DNA from: Rhizobium tibeticum
GTDB taxonomy: Bacteria; Pseudomonadota; Alphaproteobacteria; Rhizobiales; Rhizobiaceae
DNA: 64,000 bases
Assembly: GCF_900110205.1 (NCBI RefSeq)
Contig: NZ_FOCV01000002.1
Span: forward strand, 124,001-188,000
Direction of reading: 5' to 3'
Below, one piece after another: positions 45,012-54,549 of this stretch. The notes under the pieces are model-generated. The model made no database searches. It was not told where the DNA came from and was given only the letters and a program-made list of their open reading frames with translations. The stretch's first letter is position 1; each line of letters opens with the position of its first letter. A program made the position numbers and the translations under genes.

Positions 45012-46421
45012 ATGACCCAGGACAGCGCCCTTCTTCAGGCCCCGGAGACCGATCTCCGCGATGGCAGCAACAACCGCAAGGTATTCATCAAGACCTACGG
45101 CTGTCAGATGAACGTCTATGACTCGACGCGCATGAGCGACGCCCTCGCCCGCGACGGATACGAGCCCACGGAAAACATGGAAGAGGCCGACCTCGTTCTC
45201 CTGAATACCTGTCATATCCGTGAGAAGGCTGCTGAAAAGGTCTACTCGGCGCTCGGGCGTCTGCGCGATATGAAGAAGGAACGCAACAGGGAAGGCCGGG
45301 AGTTCATGATCGGCGTTGCCGGCTGCGTGGCGCAGGCCGAGGGCGAGGAAATCCTGCGCCGTGCGCCCGCCGTCGATGTCGTGATCGGGCCGCAGACCTA
45401 TCATCGCCTGCCGGAAGCGCTGCGCAAGGCGAAGGAAGGGCAGCGCATCGTCGATACCGAATATGCGCTCGAAGACAAGTTCGAGCATTTGCCGATCGCC
45501 GAGAGCAAGAAAATCCGCTCGCGCGGCGTAACGTCCTTCCTCACCGTTCAGGAAGGTTGCGACAAGTTCTGCACTTTCTGTGTCGTGCCCTATACGCGCG
45601 GTTCGGAAGTGTCGCGGCCGGTCAGCCAGATCGTCGAGGAAGCGCAGAAGCTCGTCGAAGGGGGCGTGCGCGAGATCACGCTGCTCGGCCAAAACGTCAA
45701 CGCCTGGCATGGTGTCGGCGCCAATGGTCAGGAATGGACCCTCGGTGATCTGCTCTATCGGTTGGCTGAGATCCCCGGGCTTGCGCGGCTGCGCTACACG
45801 ACCAGCCATCCGCGAGACATGGACGATCGGCTGATCGAGGCGCACCGGGATCTGCGCGCGCTGATGCCGTACCTGCATCTGCCGGTGCAGGCCGGCTCCG
45901 ACCGCATCCTGAAGGCGATGAACCGACGCCATACGGCCGCCGAGTATCTGACGCTGGTCGACCGCATCCGCACGGCCCGCCCTGATATCGCTCTCTCCGG
46001 CGACTTCATCGTCGGCTTTCCGGGGGAGACAGACCAGGATTTTGAAGATACACTACGCCTGGTGGAGGAGGTGCGCTATGCGCAGGCTTTCTCCTTCAAG
46101 TACTCGACACGGCCGGGCACGCCCGGCGCGGAACTAAAGGACCAGGTGCCGGAGGAAATCAAGGCAGACCGGCTGGAACGCCTGCAGGCGCTTCTTCTGA
46201 AGCAGCAGCAGGAATTTGCCGTTTCCTGTGTCGGAAAAACGATCGAACTGTTGCTCGAAAAGCCCGGTCGCATGCCAGGACAGCTTATCGGCCGTTCTCC
46301 CTGGCTTCAGTCCGTGAATGTTGATGCAAAAGAATTGCAAATCGGTGACATTGTTAATGTGCGAATCACCGGAACCGGAACCAACAGCCTGTTTGCCGAG
46401 ATTGCAGAGGCTGAGGTCTAA
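45012..46421 (+). CDS. miaB: tRNA-2-methylthio-N6-dimethylallyladenosine synthase
   Basis: Radical-SAM methylthiotransferase that converts i6A37 to ms2i6A37 in tRNAs reading UNN codons. The 469-residue protein has the UPF0004 domain ([17 protein letters not shown] with a cluster Cys, [16 protein letters not shown]), the radical-SAM CxxxCxxC in [20 protein letters not shown] and the C-terminal TRAM RNA-binding domain (residues about 395-460). The ATG at 45012 lies 48 bases after olsA. It is followed by phoH and ybeY, a near-universal order in proteobacteria. Confidence 0.97.
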   Translation: MTQDSALLQAPETDLRDGSNNRKVFIKTYGCQMNVYDSTRMSDALARDGYEPTENMEEADLVLLNTCHIREKAAEKVYSALGRLRDMKKERNREGREFMIGVAGCVAQAEGEEILRRAPAVDVVIGPQTYHRLPEALRKAKEGQRIVDTEYALEDKFEHLPIAESKKIRSRGVTSFLTVQEGCDKFCTFCVVPYTRGSEVSRPVSQIVEEAQKLVEGGVREITLLGQNVNAWHGVGANGQEWTLGDLLYRLAEIPGLARLRYTTSHPRDMDDRLIEAHRDLRALMPYLHLPVQAGSDRILKAMNRRHTAAEYLTLVDRIRTARPDIALSGDFIVGFPGETDQDFEDTLRLVEEVRYAQAFSFKYSTRPGTPGAELKDQVPEEIKADRLERLQALLLKQQQEFAVSCVGKTIELLLEKPGRMPGQLIGRSPWLQSVNVDAKELQIGDIVNVRITGTGTNSLFAEIAEAEV

Positions 46422-46439
46422 CCCAAGGAGCCTGACCGC

Positions 46440-47492
46440 TTGAACGGACAAGAATTGGTTTCTTCTTCACCGCGCCACCCACGCATTGCGAGCGACGCCA
46501 ATCACTTTATTCTGACGTTCGAGAACAATCGGTTCGCCAGTGAACTGTTCGGTCAGTTCGACCAGAACCTCAAGCTCCTTGAAGAGCGTCTGCACATCGA
46601 CGCCCGAGCGCGGGGCAATTCCGTCGTCATTTCCGGAGACATCGTCGCCACCAACCAGGCGCGGCGCACCCTCGATTATCTCTACGAGAAACTCCAGAAA
46701 GGCGGCAGCGTCGAACGTTCCGACGTGGAAGGCGCGATCCGTATGGCCGTGGCCGCCGACGATCAGTTGAGCCTGCCGACGATGGAGAAGAAGGCCAAGC
46801 TGACGATGGCCCAGGTTTCCACGCGCAAGAAGACCATCATCGCCCGTACGCCGACCCAGGATGCCTATCTCCGGGCACTGGAACGCGCTGAACTCGTATT
46901 CGGCTGCGGTCCGGCCGGTACCGGCAAGACCTATCTCGCCGTCGCCCACGCCGCTCAACTCCTGGAACGCGGCGTCGTTGAGAAGATCATTCTTTCGCGC
47001 CCGGCGGTCGAAGCCGGCGAACGTCTCGGCTTCCTGCCAGGCGACATGAAGGAAAAGGTCGATCCTTATCTTCGTCCGCTCTATGACGCACTCTACGACA
47101 TGATGCCGGCCGACAAGGTCGATCGCGCCATTACCGCCGGCGTCATCGAAATTGCGCCGCTCGCCTTCATGCGTGGCCGTACGCTCGCAAATGCCGCCGT
47201 TATCCTCGACGAGGCGCAGAATACCACGTCGATGCAGATGAAGATGTTCCTGACACGTCTCGGCGAGAATTCGCGGATGATCGTCACCGGCGACCCGAGC
47301 CAGATCGACTTGCCGCGGGGCGTCAAATCTGGCCTCGTGGAAGCGCTCCAACTGCTGAACGGCGTCGAGGGTATCTCGATCGTACGCTTCAAGGATACGG
47401 ACGTTGTGCGTCATCCGCTCGTCGGGCGCATTGTCAGGGCCTACGATTCCACCTATGCAACGGATACCGAAGAGGATAGCCGGCAGAGCTGA
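46440..47492 (+). CDS. phoH: PhoH-family ATPase (YbeZ type)
   Basis: Cytoplasmic P-loop ATPase, usually a partner of YbeY in RNA metabolism. The 350 residues show an N-terminal KH-like region and the PhoH domain with Walker [12 protein letters not shown] (157-164), [20 protein letters not shown], Walker [10 protein letters not shown] and [11 protein letters not shown]. The start is a TTG at 46440, since no ATG is available before the domain; AAGGAG lies 12 bases upstream. Its stop shares one base with the ybeY ATG (TGATG). The name phoH comes from E. coli; no phosphate control is visible here. Confidence 0.94.
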   Translation: MNGQELVSSSPRHPRIASDANHFILTFENNRFASELFGQFDQNLKLLEERLHIDARARGNSVVISGDIVATNQARRTLDYLYEKLQKGGSVERSDVEGAIRMAVAADDQLSLPTMEKKAKLTMAQVSTRKKTIIARTPTQDAYLRALERAELVFGCGPAGTGKTYLAVAHAAQLLERGVVEKIILSRPAVEAGERLGFLPGDMKEKVDPYLRPLYDALYDMMPADKVDRAITAGVIEIAPLAFMRGRTLANAAVILDEAQNTTSMQMKMFLTRLGENSRMIVTGDPSQIDLPRGVKSGLVEALQLLNGVEGISIVRFKDTDVVRHPLVGRIVRAYDSTYATDTEEDSRQS

Positions 47493-48007
47493 TGGCGGAA
47501 CTCGATATCCAGATCAGCATCGAGGAGGGCAACTGGCCCTCCGAAGATGCGTTGCATGCATTGGCGGATCGCGTACTGGAAGCGGCCGCGACCTATCTTC
47601 GCGAGGGCCAGAAGCAGCCGTTTCCCAAGATGGTCCCAGAAGTCTCGCTGGTTTTCACCGACGATGCCTCGATCCAGGACATCAACGCGGAATGGCGCGG
47701 CAAGGACAAGGCGACCAACGTGCTTTCGTTTCCCGCCTTCCCGGTGAAGCCGGGCAAGGTGCCGGGGCCGATGCTCGGCGACATCATCATCGCAAGAGAG
47801 ACCGTCGAGCGAGAGGCAGCTGAACTTGAAAAGAGCTTTGACGACCATCTAACGCATCTGATGGTGCATGGTTTCTTGCATCTCTTCGGCTACGATCATA
47901 ATAATAACGCTGAAGCCGAGATAATGGAGGGGCTCGAGACTCGCATTTTGGCGGTACTCGGCCTATCTGACCCATACGAGGGTCAAGACCTTAAAATGGA
48001 ACCATGA
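47492..48007 (+). CDS. ybeY: Endoribonuclease YbeY (rRNA maturation)
   Basis: Zinc-dependent single-strand endoribonuclease involved in 16S rRNA 3' maturation and ribosome quality control, and in S. meliloti in small-RNA regulation. The 171-residue protein has the metal motif [16 protein letters not shown] (H-x3-H-x5-H) and the upstream [11 protein letters not shown] motif. It overlaps phoH by one base and corC by four (ATGA), so the three are strongly coupled. Confidence 0.96.
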   Translation: MAELDIQISIEEGNWPSEDALHALADRVLEAAATYLREGQKQPFPKMVPEVSLVFTDDASIQDINAEWRGKDKATNVLSFPAFPVKPGKVPGPMLGDIIIARETVEREAAELEKSFDDHLTHLMVHGFLHLFGYDHNNNAEAEIMEGLETRILAVLGLSDPYEGQDLKMEP

Positions 48008-49155
48008 GCGACTTTACGACGAGACCGGCCCCTGAGGCCAAGGACGCCGACCAATCCTCCTCTTCCGACGAGGGTGGCAGTAGTAGTAGGCAGTCCGGAC
48101 GATCCCAATCCTTCTGGTCGCGTGCAGCGCGCATCCTGAGACCACAGCAGGGCTCGCGCCTTCGCGAGGACATTGCCGATGCGCTGATGACCGACGCGGC
48201 CGACGGCGACGTCTTTTCGCCTGACGAACGGGCGATGCTGCACAATATCCTTCGCTTCCGCGAGGTGCGTGTCGCCGACGTTATGGTGCCCCGCGCCGAT
48301 ATCGAAGCCGTCGATCAGAACATCACCATCGGCGAACTGATGATCCTGTTCGAGGAATCCGGCCGTTCGCGCATGCCGGTCTATGCGGATACGCTCGACG
48401 ACCCGCGCGGGATGGTGCATATCCGCGATCTTCTGTCCTACGTTGCCAAGCAGGCGCGCAACAAGCGCCGCGGCAGCACCAAGACCCTCAAGCCGGCAGA
48501 GCCTCTGGTCGAGGTTTCCCCCGAGCACCTACAGAAGCCGACGCGCTCCGCGAAGCCGAATTTCGACCTCAGCCGCGTTGACCTGCAGAAGACGCTTTCA
48601 GAGGCCGGCATCATTCGCAAGATCCTGTTCGTTCCGCCGTCGATGCTTGCTTCGGATCTCCTTCGCCGCATGCAGGTCAATCGCACGCAGATGGCGCTCG
48701 TCATCGACGAATACGGCGGCACCGATGGTCTGGCGTCGCACGAGGACATCGTCGAAATGGTCGTCGGCGACATCGACGACGAGCACGACGACGAAGAAGT
48801 CATGTTCAAGCGCGTGTCCGAAGACATCTTCGTCGCAGACGCTCGCGTCGAGTTGGAGGAGATCGCGGAAGCGATCGGACCGGACTTCGATATCACTGAG
48901 CAGGTCGACGAAGTCGACACGCTGGGCGGCCTGATCTTCTCCGAGCTTGGGCGCATTCCGGTGCGTGGCGAGGTCGTGCAGGCCATGCCCGGTTTCGAGT
49001 TCCATATTCTCGATGCCGATCCGCGCCGTATCAAGCGCGTAAGGATTACCCGTAAGCGCCAGGCCATCCGCCGCCGCATCAAGATCGACGGCGACGGCAC
49101 CTCCGGCGCGGATCACAGCGAAGAGCGGCAAACAGACGCTCCCACGACAAACTGA
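48004..49155 (+). CDS. CorC/HlyC-family CBS-domain protein
   Basis: A 383-residue soluble CorC-type protein. After a Ser-rich, likely disordered N-terminus (residues 10-35), it has two CBS domains ([39 protein letters not shown]) and a C-terminal transporter-associated domain ([16 protein letters not shown]). It ends in a basic tail. E. coli CorC (YbeX) is linked to magnesium/cobalt efflux and ribosome assembly. Its place after ybeY and before lnt matches the E. coli ybeZYX-lnt cluster. A hairpin with a T-run follows the gene. Confidence 0.9.
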   Translation: MSDFTTRPAPEAKDADQSSSSDEGGSSSRQSGRSQSFWSRAARILRPQQGSRLREDIADALMTDAADGDVFSPDERAMLHNILRFREVRVADVMVPRADIEAVDQNITIGELMILFEESGRSRMPVYADTLDDPRGMVHIRDLLSYVAKQARNKRRGSTKTLKPAEPLVEVSPEHLQKPTRSAKPNFDLSRVDLQKTLSEAGIIRKILFVPPSMLASDLLRRMQVNRTQMALVIDEYGGTDGLASHEDIVEMVVGDIDDEHDDEEVMFKRVSEDIFVADARVELEEIAEAIGPDFDITEQVDEVDTLGGLIFSELGRIPVRGEVVQAMPGFEFHILDADPRRIKRVRITRKRQAIRRRIKIDGDGTSGADHSEERQTDAPTTN

Positions 49156-49156
49156 T

Positions 49157-49188
49157 CGCCGCAAAGCACGACAAACGGCGGCTTTTTT
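49157..49188 (+). terminator. Intrinsic terminator between corC-like gene and lnt
   Basis: CGCCG (49157-49161) can pair with CGGCG (49076+100, i.e. 49176-49180), or GCCGC with GCGGC one base on, and six T residues follow at 49183-49188. The 14-base loop makes the stem modest. If active, lnt would need its own promoter in the 77-base gap. Confidence 0.5.
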
Positions 49189-49232
49189 GAAAGACTGCGG
49201 TCGGGTTGATTCGCAGCTTGATGGGAGTGCGC

Positions 49233-50834
49233 ATGGAGCGGCTTGCAGACAGGGTTATCCTGGCCTGGGGGGGCAAGAGGGTTGCACTGGCCGCCCTTGC
49301 AGGCGCTGTCGGCGTTCTGGCGCTGCCTCCATTCGGCTTCTTTGCTGCCATGTTCGTGTCGTTCACGCTGCTCGTCTGGCTGATCGACGGCTCGGCTGCC
49401 GCTCCTGAGAGCGGCTTGATCGGCCGGCTATGGCCTTCCTTCGCCGTCGGCTGGCTCTTCGGCTTCGGCTATTTCGTCGCCGGTCTCTGGTGGCTTGGCC
49501 ATGCCTTGATGATCGATGCCGAGGCTTTTGCCTGGGCGCTGCCGCTGGCGATCCTCGGCCTGCCTGCCGTGCTCGCGATCTTCTATGGCGTTGCTGCCGC
49601 CCTGGCGCGTACCATGTGGTCCGATGGCATGGGGCGGATTGCGGCGCTTGCCGCGAGCTTCGGATTGCTCGAGTGGCTGCGGAGCATACTTTTCACCGGT
49701 TTTCCCTGGAACGCCGTCGGCTACGGAATGACGCCCGTGCCGCTCATGATGCAATCGGCGCATGTCATCGGCATCATGGGCATTACTTCGCTCTCGGTCT
49801 TCATCTTCGCGGCTCCCGCGCTCCTCGGCACCCGCCAGGGCGCGAAGCTCGGCCTCTCGCTGGCAGCCCTGCTTTTCGCCGCACATATCGGCTACGGCGC
49901 CTATATCCTCTTTGGCCCACAGCCTGCATCGGCGCCGGACTCCAAGAGCCCGGTCATCCGCCTCGTTCAGCCGATGATCGAACAGACGGCGAAGATGGAC
50001 AATGACGCCGACCGCGCCGCGATCTTCGAGAAGCACCTGAAACTCTCCGTCGAGCCGCCGAAGGATGGCGGTCGCAAGCCCGACATCATCGTCTGGCCGG
50101 AGACGTCCATTCCCTTCATCCTGACCGACAACCAGGATGCGCTCAGCCGGATCGCGGACGCGCTCGACGACAACCAGATCCTGATTGCCGGCGCCGTCCG
50201 GGTCGAGGACATGGGGCCCGGCAATCCGCCACGTTACTACAATTCGATCTACGTCATCGATGGCCGTGGGCAGATCGCCGGCGCCGCGGACAAGGTGCAT
50301 CTCGTGCCGTTTGGCGAGTATGTGCCGTTCGAAAGCATACTAGACGATTTCGGTATCCAGAACGTCGTGGAGATGCCGGGCGGCTTTTCGCCGGCCGCCA
50401 CGCGGCAGTTGCTGACCTTGCCGACCGGGATCAAGTTCTATCCGCTCGTCTGCTACGAGATCATTTTCCCGGATGAGATGACCGGCGACCTTGGCGTGGC
50501 CAATGCCATCCTCAATGTCACCAACGATGCGTGGTTTGGTGCGACACCCGGGCCCTACCAGCACTTTCAGCAGGCCAGGTTGCGCGCCGTGGAGACCGGC
50601 CTGCCGCTGATTCGCAACGGCAACAGTGGTATTTCTGCCGTCGTGAACGCCCGCGGCGAGGTCATTGCCGGTCTCGGCCTCAACGAAACGGGCTTCGTCG
50701 ACGCAACCATTGAGGGCTTCGGCGCGCATCGCGATCCAGGCTACCCACGCCAAACTTACTTCTGGTTGCTGGAAACACTTCTGTTTGCAATTGCGTTGGT
50801 TTCGCGTTTAGGTTTTGTTTTCAAGCAGAATTGA
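49233..50834 (+). CDS. lnt: Apolipoprotein N-acyltransferase
   Basis: Final enzyme of lipoprotein maturation, adding the third acyl chain to the N-terminal Cys. It has 533 residues: about six N-terminal membrane helices (residues 10-210) then a periplasmic nitrilase-like domain with the catalytic triad in IVWPETSIPF (Glu), ADKVHLVPFGEYVPFE (Lys) and LVCYEIIFPDE (Cys), followed by a last helix. The ATG at 49233 has GGGAG six bases upstream, better placed than ATG 49221 or TTG 49206. Works after Lgt and LspA (24221-24724). Confidence 0.96.
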   Translation: MERLADRVILAWGGKRVALAALAGAVGVLALPPFGFFAAMFVSFTLLVWLIDGSAAAPESGLIGRLWPSFAVGWLFGFGYFVAGLWWLGHALMIDAEAFAWALPLAILGLPAVLAIFYGVAAALARTMWSDGMGRIAALAASFGLLEWLRSILFTGFPWNAVGYGMTPVPLMMQSAHVIGIMGITSLSVFIFAAPALLGTRQGAKLGLSLAALLFAAHIGYGAYILFGPQPASAPDSKSPVIRLVQPMIEQTAKMDNDADRAAIFEKHLKLSVEPPKDGGRKPDIIVWPETSIPFILTDNQDALSRIADALDDNQILIAGAVRVEDMGPGNPPRYYNSIYVIDGRGQIAGAADKVHLVPFGEYVPFESILDDFGIQNVVEMPGGFSPAATRQLLTLPTGIKFYPLVCYEIIFPDEMTGDLGVANAILNVTNDAWFGATPGPYQHFQQARLRAVETGLPLIRNGNSGISAVVNARGEVIAGLGLNETGFVDATIEGFGAHRDPGYPRQTYFWLLETLLFAIALVSRLGFVFKQN

Positions 50835-50986
50835 CCGAAAACCCCTAAAATTGCATAGTGGTTGGGATCGGCGTTCTTAGCGTATGTTTCAAGGTGGTTG
50901 ATGAAGACTTTGCAACGTGGCGTTTTGGGGATGGGTTTGGGCATGCCGGTTTGAACAAGGTTGAAAATTATTGTTAGGGCAGGACC

Positions 50987-51406
50987 ATGATTGAGAACAA
51001 GAAGAGGCCGAACCCCATCGACATCCATGTTGGTAGTCGCATTCGCCTTCGCCGAACGATGCTCGGAATGAGCCAGGAAAAGCTCGGCGAGAGCCTCGGC
51101 ATCACCTTTCAGCAGATCCAGAAATACGAAAAAGGCACCAACCGCGTCGGTGCCAGCCGCCTCCAGAACATCTCCAGCATTTTGAACGTTCCGGTTTCCT
51201 TCTTCTTTGAAGACGCACCCGGCGACCAATCCTCCGGCCTGTCCGGCATGGCGGAAGCCTCGAGCTCGAACTACGTTGTCGACTTTCTTTCGTCGTCCGA
51301 AGGGCTCCAACTCAACCGCGCCTTCGTGAAGATCACCGACCCCAAGGTTCGCCGTAAAGTCGTCGAACTGGTGAAGGCACTCGCTGCCGAAGCTGATAGC
51401 GAATAA
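50987..51406 (+). CDS. praR: XRE-family transcriptional regulator (PraR type)
   Basis: A 139-residue cytoplasmic repressor. The Cro/CI-type HTH lies at residues 12-66 (GSRIRLRRTMLGMSQEKLGE, SLGITFQQIQKYEKGTNRVG), and a short C-terminal region (about 85-139) completes the family. This is the PraR/PhrR group; in R. leguminosarum PraR represses quorum-sensing regulator genes and affects biofilm and root attachment. Its conserved position between lnt and metK supports the name. The 152-bp gap upstream is long enough for its own promoter, and a terminator follows. Confidence 0.87.
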   Translation: MIENKKRPNPIDIHVGSRIRLRRTMLGMSQEKLGESLGITFQQIQKYEKGTNRVGASRLQNISSILNVPVSFFFEDAPGDQSSGLSGMAEASSSNYVVDFLSSSEGLQLNRAFVKITDPKVRRKVVELVKALAAEADSE

Positions 51407-51434
51407 TAGCCACTTCAAAATTCAGAGCAAAACG

Positions 51435-51459
51435 AAAGCGGTCGCAACGGCCGCTTTTT
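51435..51459 (+). terminator. Intrinsic terminator after praR
   Basis: AAAGCGG (51435-51441) and CCGCTTT (51451-51457) form the outer stem, extended inward by TCG/CGG pairs around CAA, followed by a T-run and a further T-rich stretch. It isolates metK from praR. Confidence 0.8.
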
Positions 51460-51495
51460 GGCGTTTTTTGGGCATAATTTGCCACTTTCCCGTAG

Positions 51496-51515
51496 ATATA
51501 AAGATATATTTATGT
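51496..51515 (+). promoter_or_regulatory. Palindromic operator upstream of metK, candidate SahR site
   Basis: Centred between 51505 and 51506 is ATAAAGATATATTTAT (51498-51513), palindromic at seven of eight pairs, with further pairing outward. It lies 75 bases before the metK ATG, where a repressor could act. ArsR-family SahR regulates methionine-cycle genes in proteobacteria and, as I recall, uses ATAAAGA-type half-sites in Rhizobiales; that link is inference. Confidence 0.5.
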
Positions 51516-51589
51516 CCTTCTACGCTTGTTTTTCCCGCGCGAACTGGGTACCTACTACGCAGCTTTTGTTCTTTGAGGGGAATCCCGGA

Positions 51590-52843
51590 ATGCGCGCGAA
51601 TTACCTTTTCACCAGCGAGTCAGTTGCCGAAGGTCACCCGGACAAGGTGTGTGACCGGATCTCCGACGAGATCGTGGATCTGGTCTACCGCGAAGCCGCC
51701 AAGACCGGCGTCAACCCCTGGGGCGTGCGTATCGCCTGCGAGACGCTGGCAACCACCAACCGCGTCGTGATCGCCGGTGAAGTGCGCCTGCCGCCGAGCC
51801 TGATGAAGAAGGACAAAGACGGCAAAGACGTCATCAACCCTTCGAAGTTCAAGGCCGCCGCCCGCCGCGCCATCAAGGACATCGGCTACGAGCAGGACGG
51901 CTTCCACTGGAAGACGGCCAAGATCGACGTGCTCCTGCACTCGCAGTCCGCCGACATTGCCCAGGGTGTCGACAATGCCGCCGACCAGCAGGGCGACGAA
52001 GGGGCCGGCGACCAGGGCATCATGTTCGGCTACGCCTGCAAGGAAACGCCGGATCTCATGCCGGCACCGATCTACTACTCCCACAAGATCCTGCAGCTAC
52101 TGGCAACTGCCCGCAAGAAGGGCGACGGCGACGTCGCAAAGCTCGGCCCCGATGCCAAGAGCCAGGTGACCGTGCGTTACGTCAACGGCAAGCCTGCGGA
52201 AGTCACGTCGATCGTTCTCTCCACCCAGCATCTCGACGAAAGCTGGGATTCGAAGAAGGTTCGCGCGGTCGTCGAGCCCTATATCCGCGAGGCTCTCGGC
52301 GAGCTGCCGATTGCCGACGATTGCATGTGGTACATTAACCCGACCGGTAAGTTCGTGATTGGCGGCCCTGATGGCGACGCTGGTCTGACCGGGCGCAAGA
52401 TCATCGTCGACACCTACGGCGGCGCTGCTCCGCACGGCGGCGGCGCGTTCTCCGGCAAGGACACCACCAAGGTCGACCGCTCGGCTGCCTACGCGGCCCG
52501 CTATCTTGCGAAGAACGTCGTTGCCGCCGGTCTTTCCGACCGCTGCACGATCCAGCTCTCCTACGCCATCGGCGTCGCACAGCCGCTGTCGATCTATGTC
52601 GACCTGCACGGAACCGGCAAGGGCGTGACGGAAGACCAGGTCGAAGCCGCGATCCGCAAGAACATGGATCTGTCGCCGACCGGCATCCGCCGTCACCTCG
52701 ACCTCAACAAGCCGATCTACGCCAAAACCTCGGCTTATGGCCACTTCGGCCGCAAGGCTGGCCGCGACGGCTCGTTCTCCTGGGAGCGCACGGACCTCGT
52801 CAAGGCGCTCAAGGACGCCGTCAAGGTCAAGGAAGCGGCATGA
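51590..52843 (+). CDS. metK: S-adenosylmethionine synthetase
   Basis: Makes SAM from methionine and ATP. The 417-residue length is normal for alphaproteobacteria. Motifs include [20 protein letters not shown] with the catalytic His, [32 protein letters not shown] and the P-loop-like [19 protein letters not shown]. The ATG at 51590 starts the first strand; the in-frame upstream extension covers the operator. Its product feeds the many methyltransferases in the window (MiaB, TrmB and the RNA methyltransferases). Overlaps trmB by four bases. Confidence 0.97.
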   Translation: MRANYLFTSESVAEGHPDKVCDRISDEIVDLVYREAAKTGVNPWGVRIACETLATTNRVVIAGEVRLPPSLMKKDKDGKDVINPSKFKAAARRAIKDIGYEQDGFHWKTAKIDVLLHSQSADIAQGVDNAADQQGDEGAGDQGIMFGYACKETPDLMPAPIYYSHKILQLLATARKKGDGDVAKLGPDAKSQVTVRYVNGKPAEVTSIVLSTQHLDESWDSKKVRAVVEPYIREALGELPIADDCMWYINPTGKFVIGGPDGDAGLTGRKIIVDTYGGAAPHGGGAFSGKDTTKVDRSAAYAARYLAKNVVAAGLSDRCTIQLSYAIGVAQPLSIYVDLHGTGKGVTEDQVEAAIRKNMDLSPTGIRRHLDLNKPIYAKTSAYGHFGRKAGRDGSFSWERTDLVKALKDAVKVKEAA

Positions 52844-53541
52844 CCGACATGGAACGCCGCGGACGCGCGACCGAAGCCTTCTTCGGTCGCCGCAAGGGAA
52901 AGGCTCTGCGCGAGCATCAGGCAGAGCGACTGAACACCCTGCTTCCGGCGTTCCTCATCGATCTTTCAGCGGCTCCGCCCGAGCCGCTGAAGACCCTCTT
53001 TCCGGTGCCGACAGACAGGCTGCGCCTGGAAATCGGTTTCGGCGGCGGCGAACATCTGATCCATCGTGCCGTGGAAATGCCCTCCACCAGCTTTATCGGT
53101 GTCGAGCCTTTCATCAATTCCATGCAGAAGCTGCTGACGAGCGTCGACAAGGCGGGCGCCAAGAACGTCCGTGTCTACAACGACGACGCGACGCAATTGC
53201 TGGACTGGCTGCCTGACGCCTCGATCGACCAGATCGATCTGCTGTACCCGGATCCGTGGCCGAAGAGAAAGCACTGGAAGCGCCGCTTCGTGTCGAAGAC
53301 CAATCTCGATCGCTTTCACCGCGTGCTGAAGCCAGACGGGCTGTTCTGCATCGCCTCCGACATCGACACTTACGTTAACTGGACGTTGCTGAAATGCCGA
53401 GACCATGGCGGTTTCGAATGGCTGGCACAGAATGCTGCAGACTGGCTGACGCCCTATGAGGGCTGGCCGAGCACGCGCTACGAGGCCAAGGCGCGGCGCG
53501 AGGGCAGATCCTCCGCCTATCTAACGTTCAAGCGGGTCTGA
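52840..53541 (+). CDS. trmB: tRNA (guanine-N7-)-methyltransferase
   Basis: Methylates G46 of tRNA to m7G46 with SAM. The 233-residue protein has the SAM loop [15 protein letters not shown], the family motifs [13 protein letters not shown] and [16 protein letters not shown] with the catalytic Asp, and the C-terminal [17 protein letters not shown]. Its ATG overlaps the metK stop (ATGA), coupling it to its methyl-donor enzyme. The stop codon is part of a hairpin shared with the convergent DUF1150 gene. Confidence 0.96.
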   Translation: MTDMERRGRATEAFFGRRKGKALREHQAERLNTLLPAFLIDLSAAPPEPLKTLFPVPTDRLRLEIGFGGGEHLIHRAVEMPSTSFIGVEPFINSMQKLLTSVDKAGAKNVRVYNDDATQLLDWLPDASIDQIDLLYPDPWPKRKHWKRRFVSKTNLDRFHRVLKPDGLFCIASDIDTYVNWTLLKCRDHGGFEWLAQNAADWLTPYEGWPSTRYEAKARREGRSSAYLTFKRV

Positions 53542-53561
53542 GCCTGCCCTAGTGCAGGCTC
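53540..53561. terminator. Stop-codon hairpin between trmB and DUF1150 gene
   Basis: GAGCCTGC (53540-53547) pairs perfectly with GCAGGCTC (53554-53561) around CCTAGT. Both stop codons of the convergent genes lie in or next to it (TGA 53539-53541 plus, TAG 53551-53549 minus). There is no T-run on either side. Confidence 0.55.
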
Positions 53562-53806
53562 ACCGTCTTCAACTCATCCTCGGCAGCCTTGAAGAAGGTG
53601 CTGGAGCGGTTGTCCGTCAAAAGGATCGGCGTGCCATCGGCGCCGAACAGCGCCCAGAGGTCAACGCTCGGATCGATATCCGGTGCCTCGGGGAAGCATC
53701 TGGATACTTCCTCAGACCGCATTTTCCGGATGTAGGCGACCTCGCCGTTGCCGATACCGGCAAGTTCGGTTTTGGTCAGATGCGAATTGGCTTCTTTCAT
53801 CAACAT
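53549..53806 (-). CDS. DUF1150-family protein
   Basis: An 85-residue soluble protein of the alphaproteobacterial DUF1150 family, recognised by GNGEVAYIRKMRSEEVSRCF and LWALFGADGTPILLTDNRS. Function unknown. The ATG at 53806 follows GGAGG seven bases upstream. It comes 49 bases after the hsp20 gene on the same strand, a pairing seen widely in Rhizobiales, so it may be co-expressed on heat shock. Confidence 0.85.
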   Translation of the reverse strand: MLMKEANSHLTKTELAGIGNGEVAYIRKMRSEEVSRCFPEAPDIDPSVDLWALFGADGTPILLTDNRSSTFFKAAEDELKTVSLH

Positions 53807-53855
53807 TCCTGTACCTCCACGAGAAGGGACCAACGGCTCAAGTTGCGCCGTTGTC

Positions 53856-54287
53856 CTACTGTGAGACCGAAATGTTAATTTTCTTCACCATACGGCTTGG
53901 CTCCGGACGGATGAGATCCACCGCGAGCAGCCCATTCTTGAGGCAAGCGCCCAAAACCTGCATCCCATCGGCCAGAACAAAAGTCCGCTGGAATTGACGC
54001 GCGGCGATGCCGCGATAGAGGTAGTCGCGCTCCCCCTGGTCGATCTGGCGACCATGGATGGAAAGCTGGTTTTCCTCGACAGAAACGTCGAGCTCCTCCT
54101 CGCTGAATCCGGCGACGGCAAGAGTTATGCGCAGCCTTTCCGGATCACCGGACGCGCGATCGGCGGCGACGCGCTCGATATTGTAGGGGGGGTATCCGTC
54201 GCTGGCCTTGGAAAGGCGCTCCAGCGTCTTTTCCATGGCGTCAAAGCCCAAAAGCAGAGGGCTCGCGAAAGGCGTCATACGGCTCAT
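53856..54287 (-). CDS. Small heat shock protein (Hsp20/IbpA family)
   Basis: A 143-residue holdase chaperone. The alpha-crystallin domain covers about residues 35-125 (YNIERVAADRASGDPERLRI, LSIHGRQIDQGERDYLYRGI, RTFVLADGMQVLGACLKNGL), and the C-terminus has the IxI-type anchor (KKINISVS). The N-terminal arm (MTPFASPLLLGFDAMEKTLE) is typical of class A IbpA-like rhizobial proteins. The ATG at 54287 has GGAG six bases upstream. An RpoH-type promoter lies about 65-93 bases ahead of it. Followed by the DUF1150 gene. Confidence 0.93.
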   Translation of the reverse strand: MSRMTPFASPLLLGFDAMEKTLERLSKASDGYPPYNIERVAADRASGDPERLRITLAVAGFSEEELDVSVEENQLSIHGRQIDQGERDYLYRGIAARQFQRTFVLADGMQVLGACLKNGLLAVDLIRPEPSRMVKKINISVSQ

Positions 54288-54351
54288 CGTCTCCAAGTCC
54301 TTGATTCAAGCGACCTTGCCAGACCTGAAAGACAGCATCCGGACGCTTCCA

Positions 54352-54380
54352 ATATGGGAATTGCCTCACGCGGGCGCAAG
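54352..54380 (-). promoter_or_regulatory. RpoH (sigma-32) type promoter for hsp20
   Basis: On the minus strand, CTTG (54380-54377) is followed 20 bases later by CATAT, within TCCCATAT (54359-54352), matching CCCCATNT in seven of eight positions. The spacing is that of heat-shock promoters. The leader would be about 60 bases. Confidence 0.55.
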
Positions 54381-54549
54381 GCAGATATCGGCGCCCGCTC
54401 CCAGAGAGCCCGCAAGGGGTCCGACCTTGACAAAGCAAGCGCCGCCTCGCATCAAAACCTGCCCGTACCGGCTGCGCCGATTTGCGACGGGAATATAAAC
54501 AAATGGTGCATGCCACGAAAACGCGCACCACGAGGACGGAGCGATCGCA

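Noticed and set aside
43116-45932. 938-codon open frame on the minus strand across tsaB-rimI-mur-olsA-miaB
   Set aside because: It is the antisense of well-identified genes. High GC at third positions keeps such frames open; the product is Arg/His/Gln-rich with no domain.
51407-51589. SAM-II or other SAM riboswitch in front of metK
   Set aside because: The gap holds a terminator, then an AT-rich palindrome and a short leader; I could not build the expected pseudoknot. An Infernal search with Rfam SAM models would settle it.
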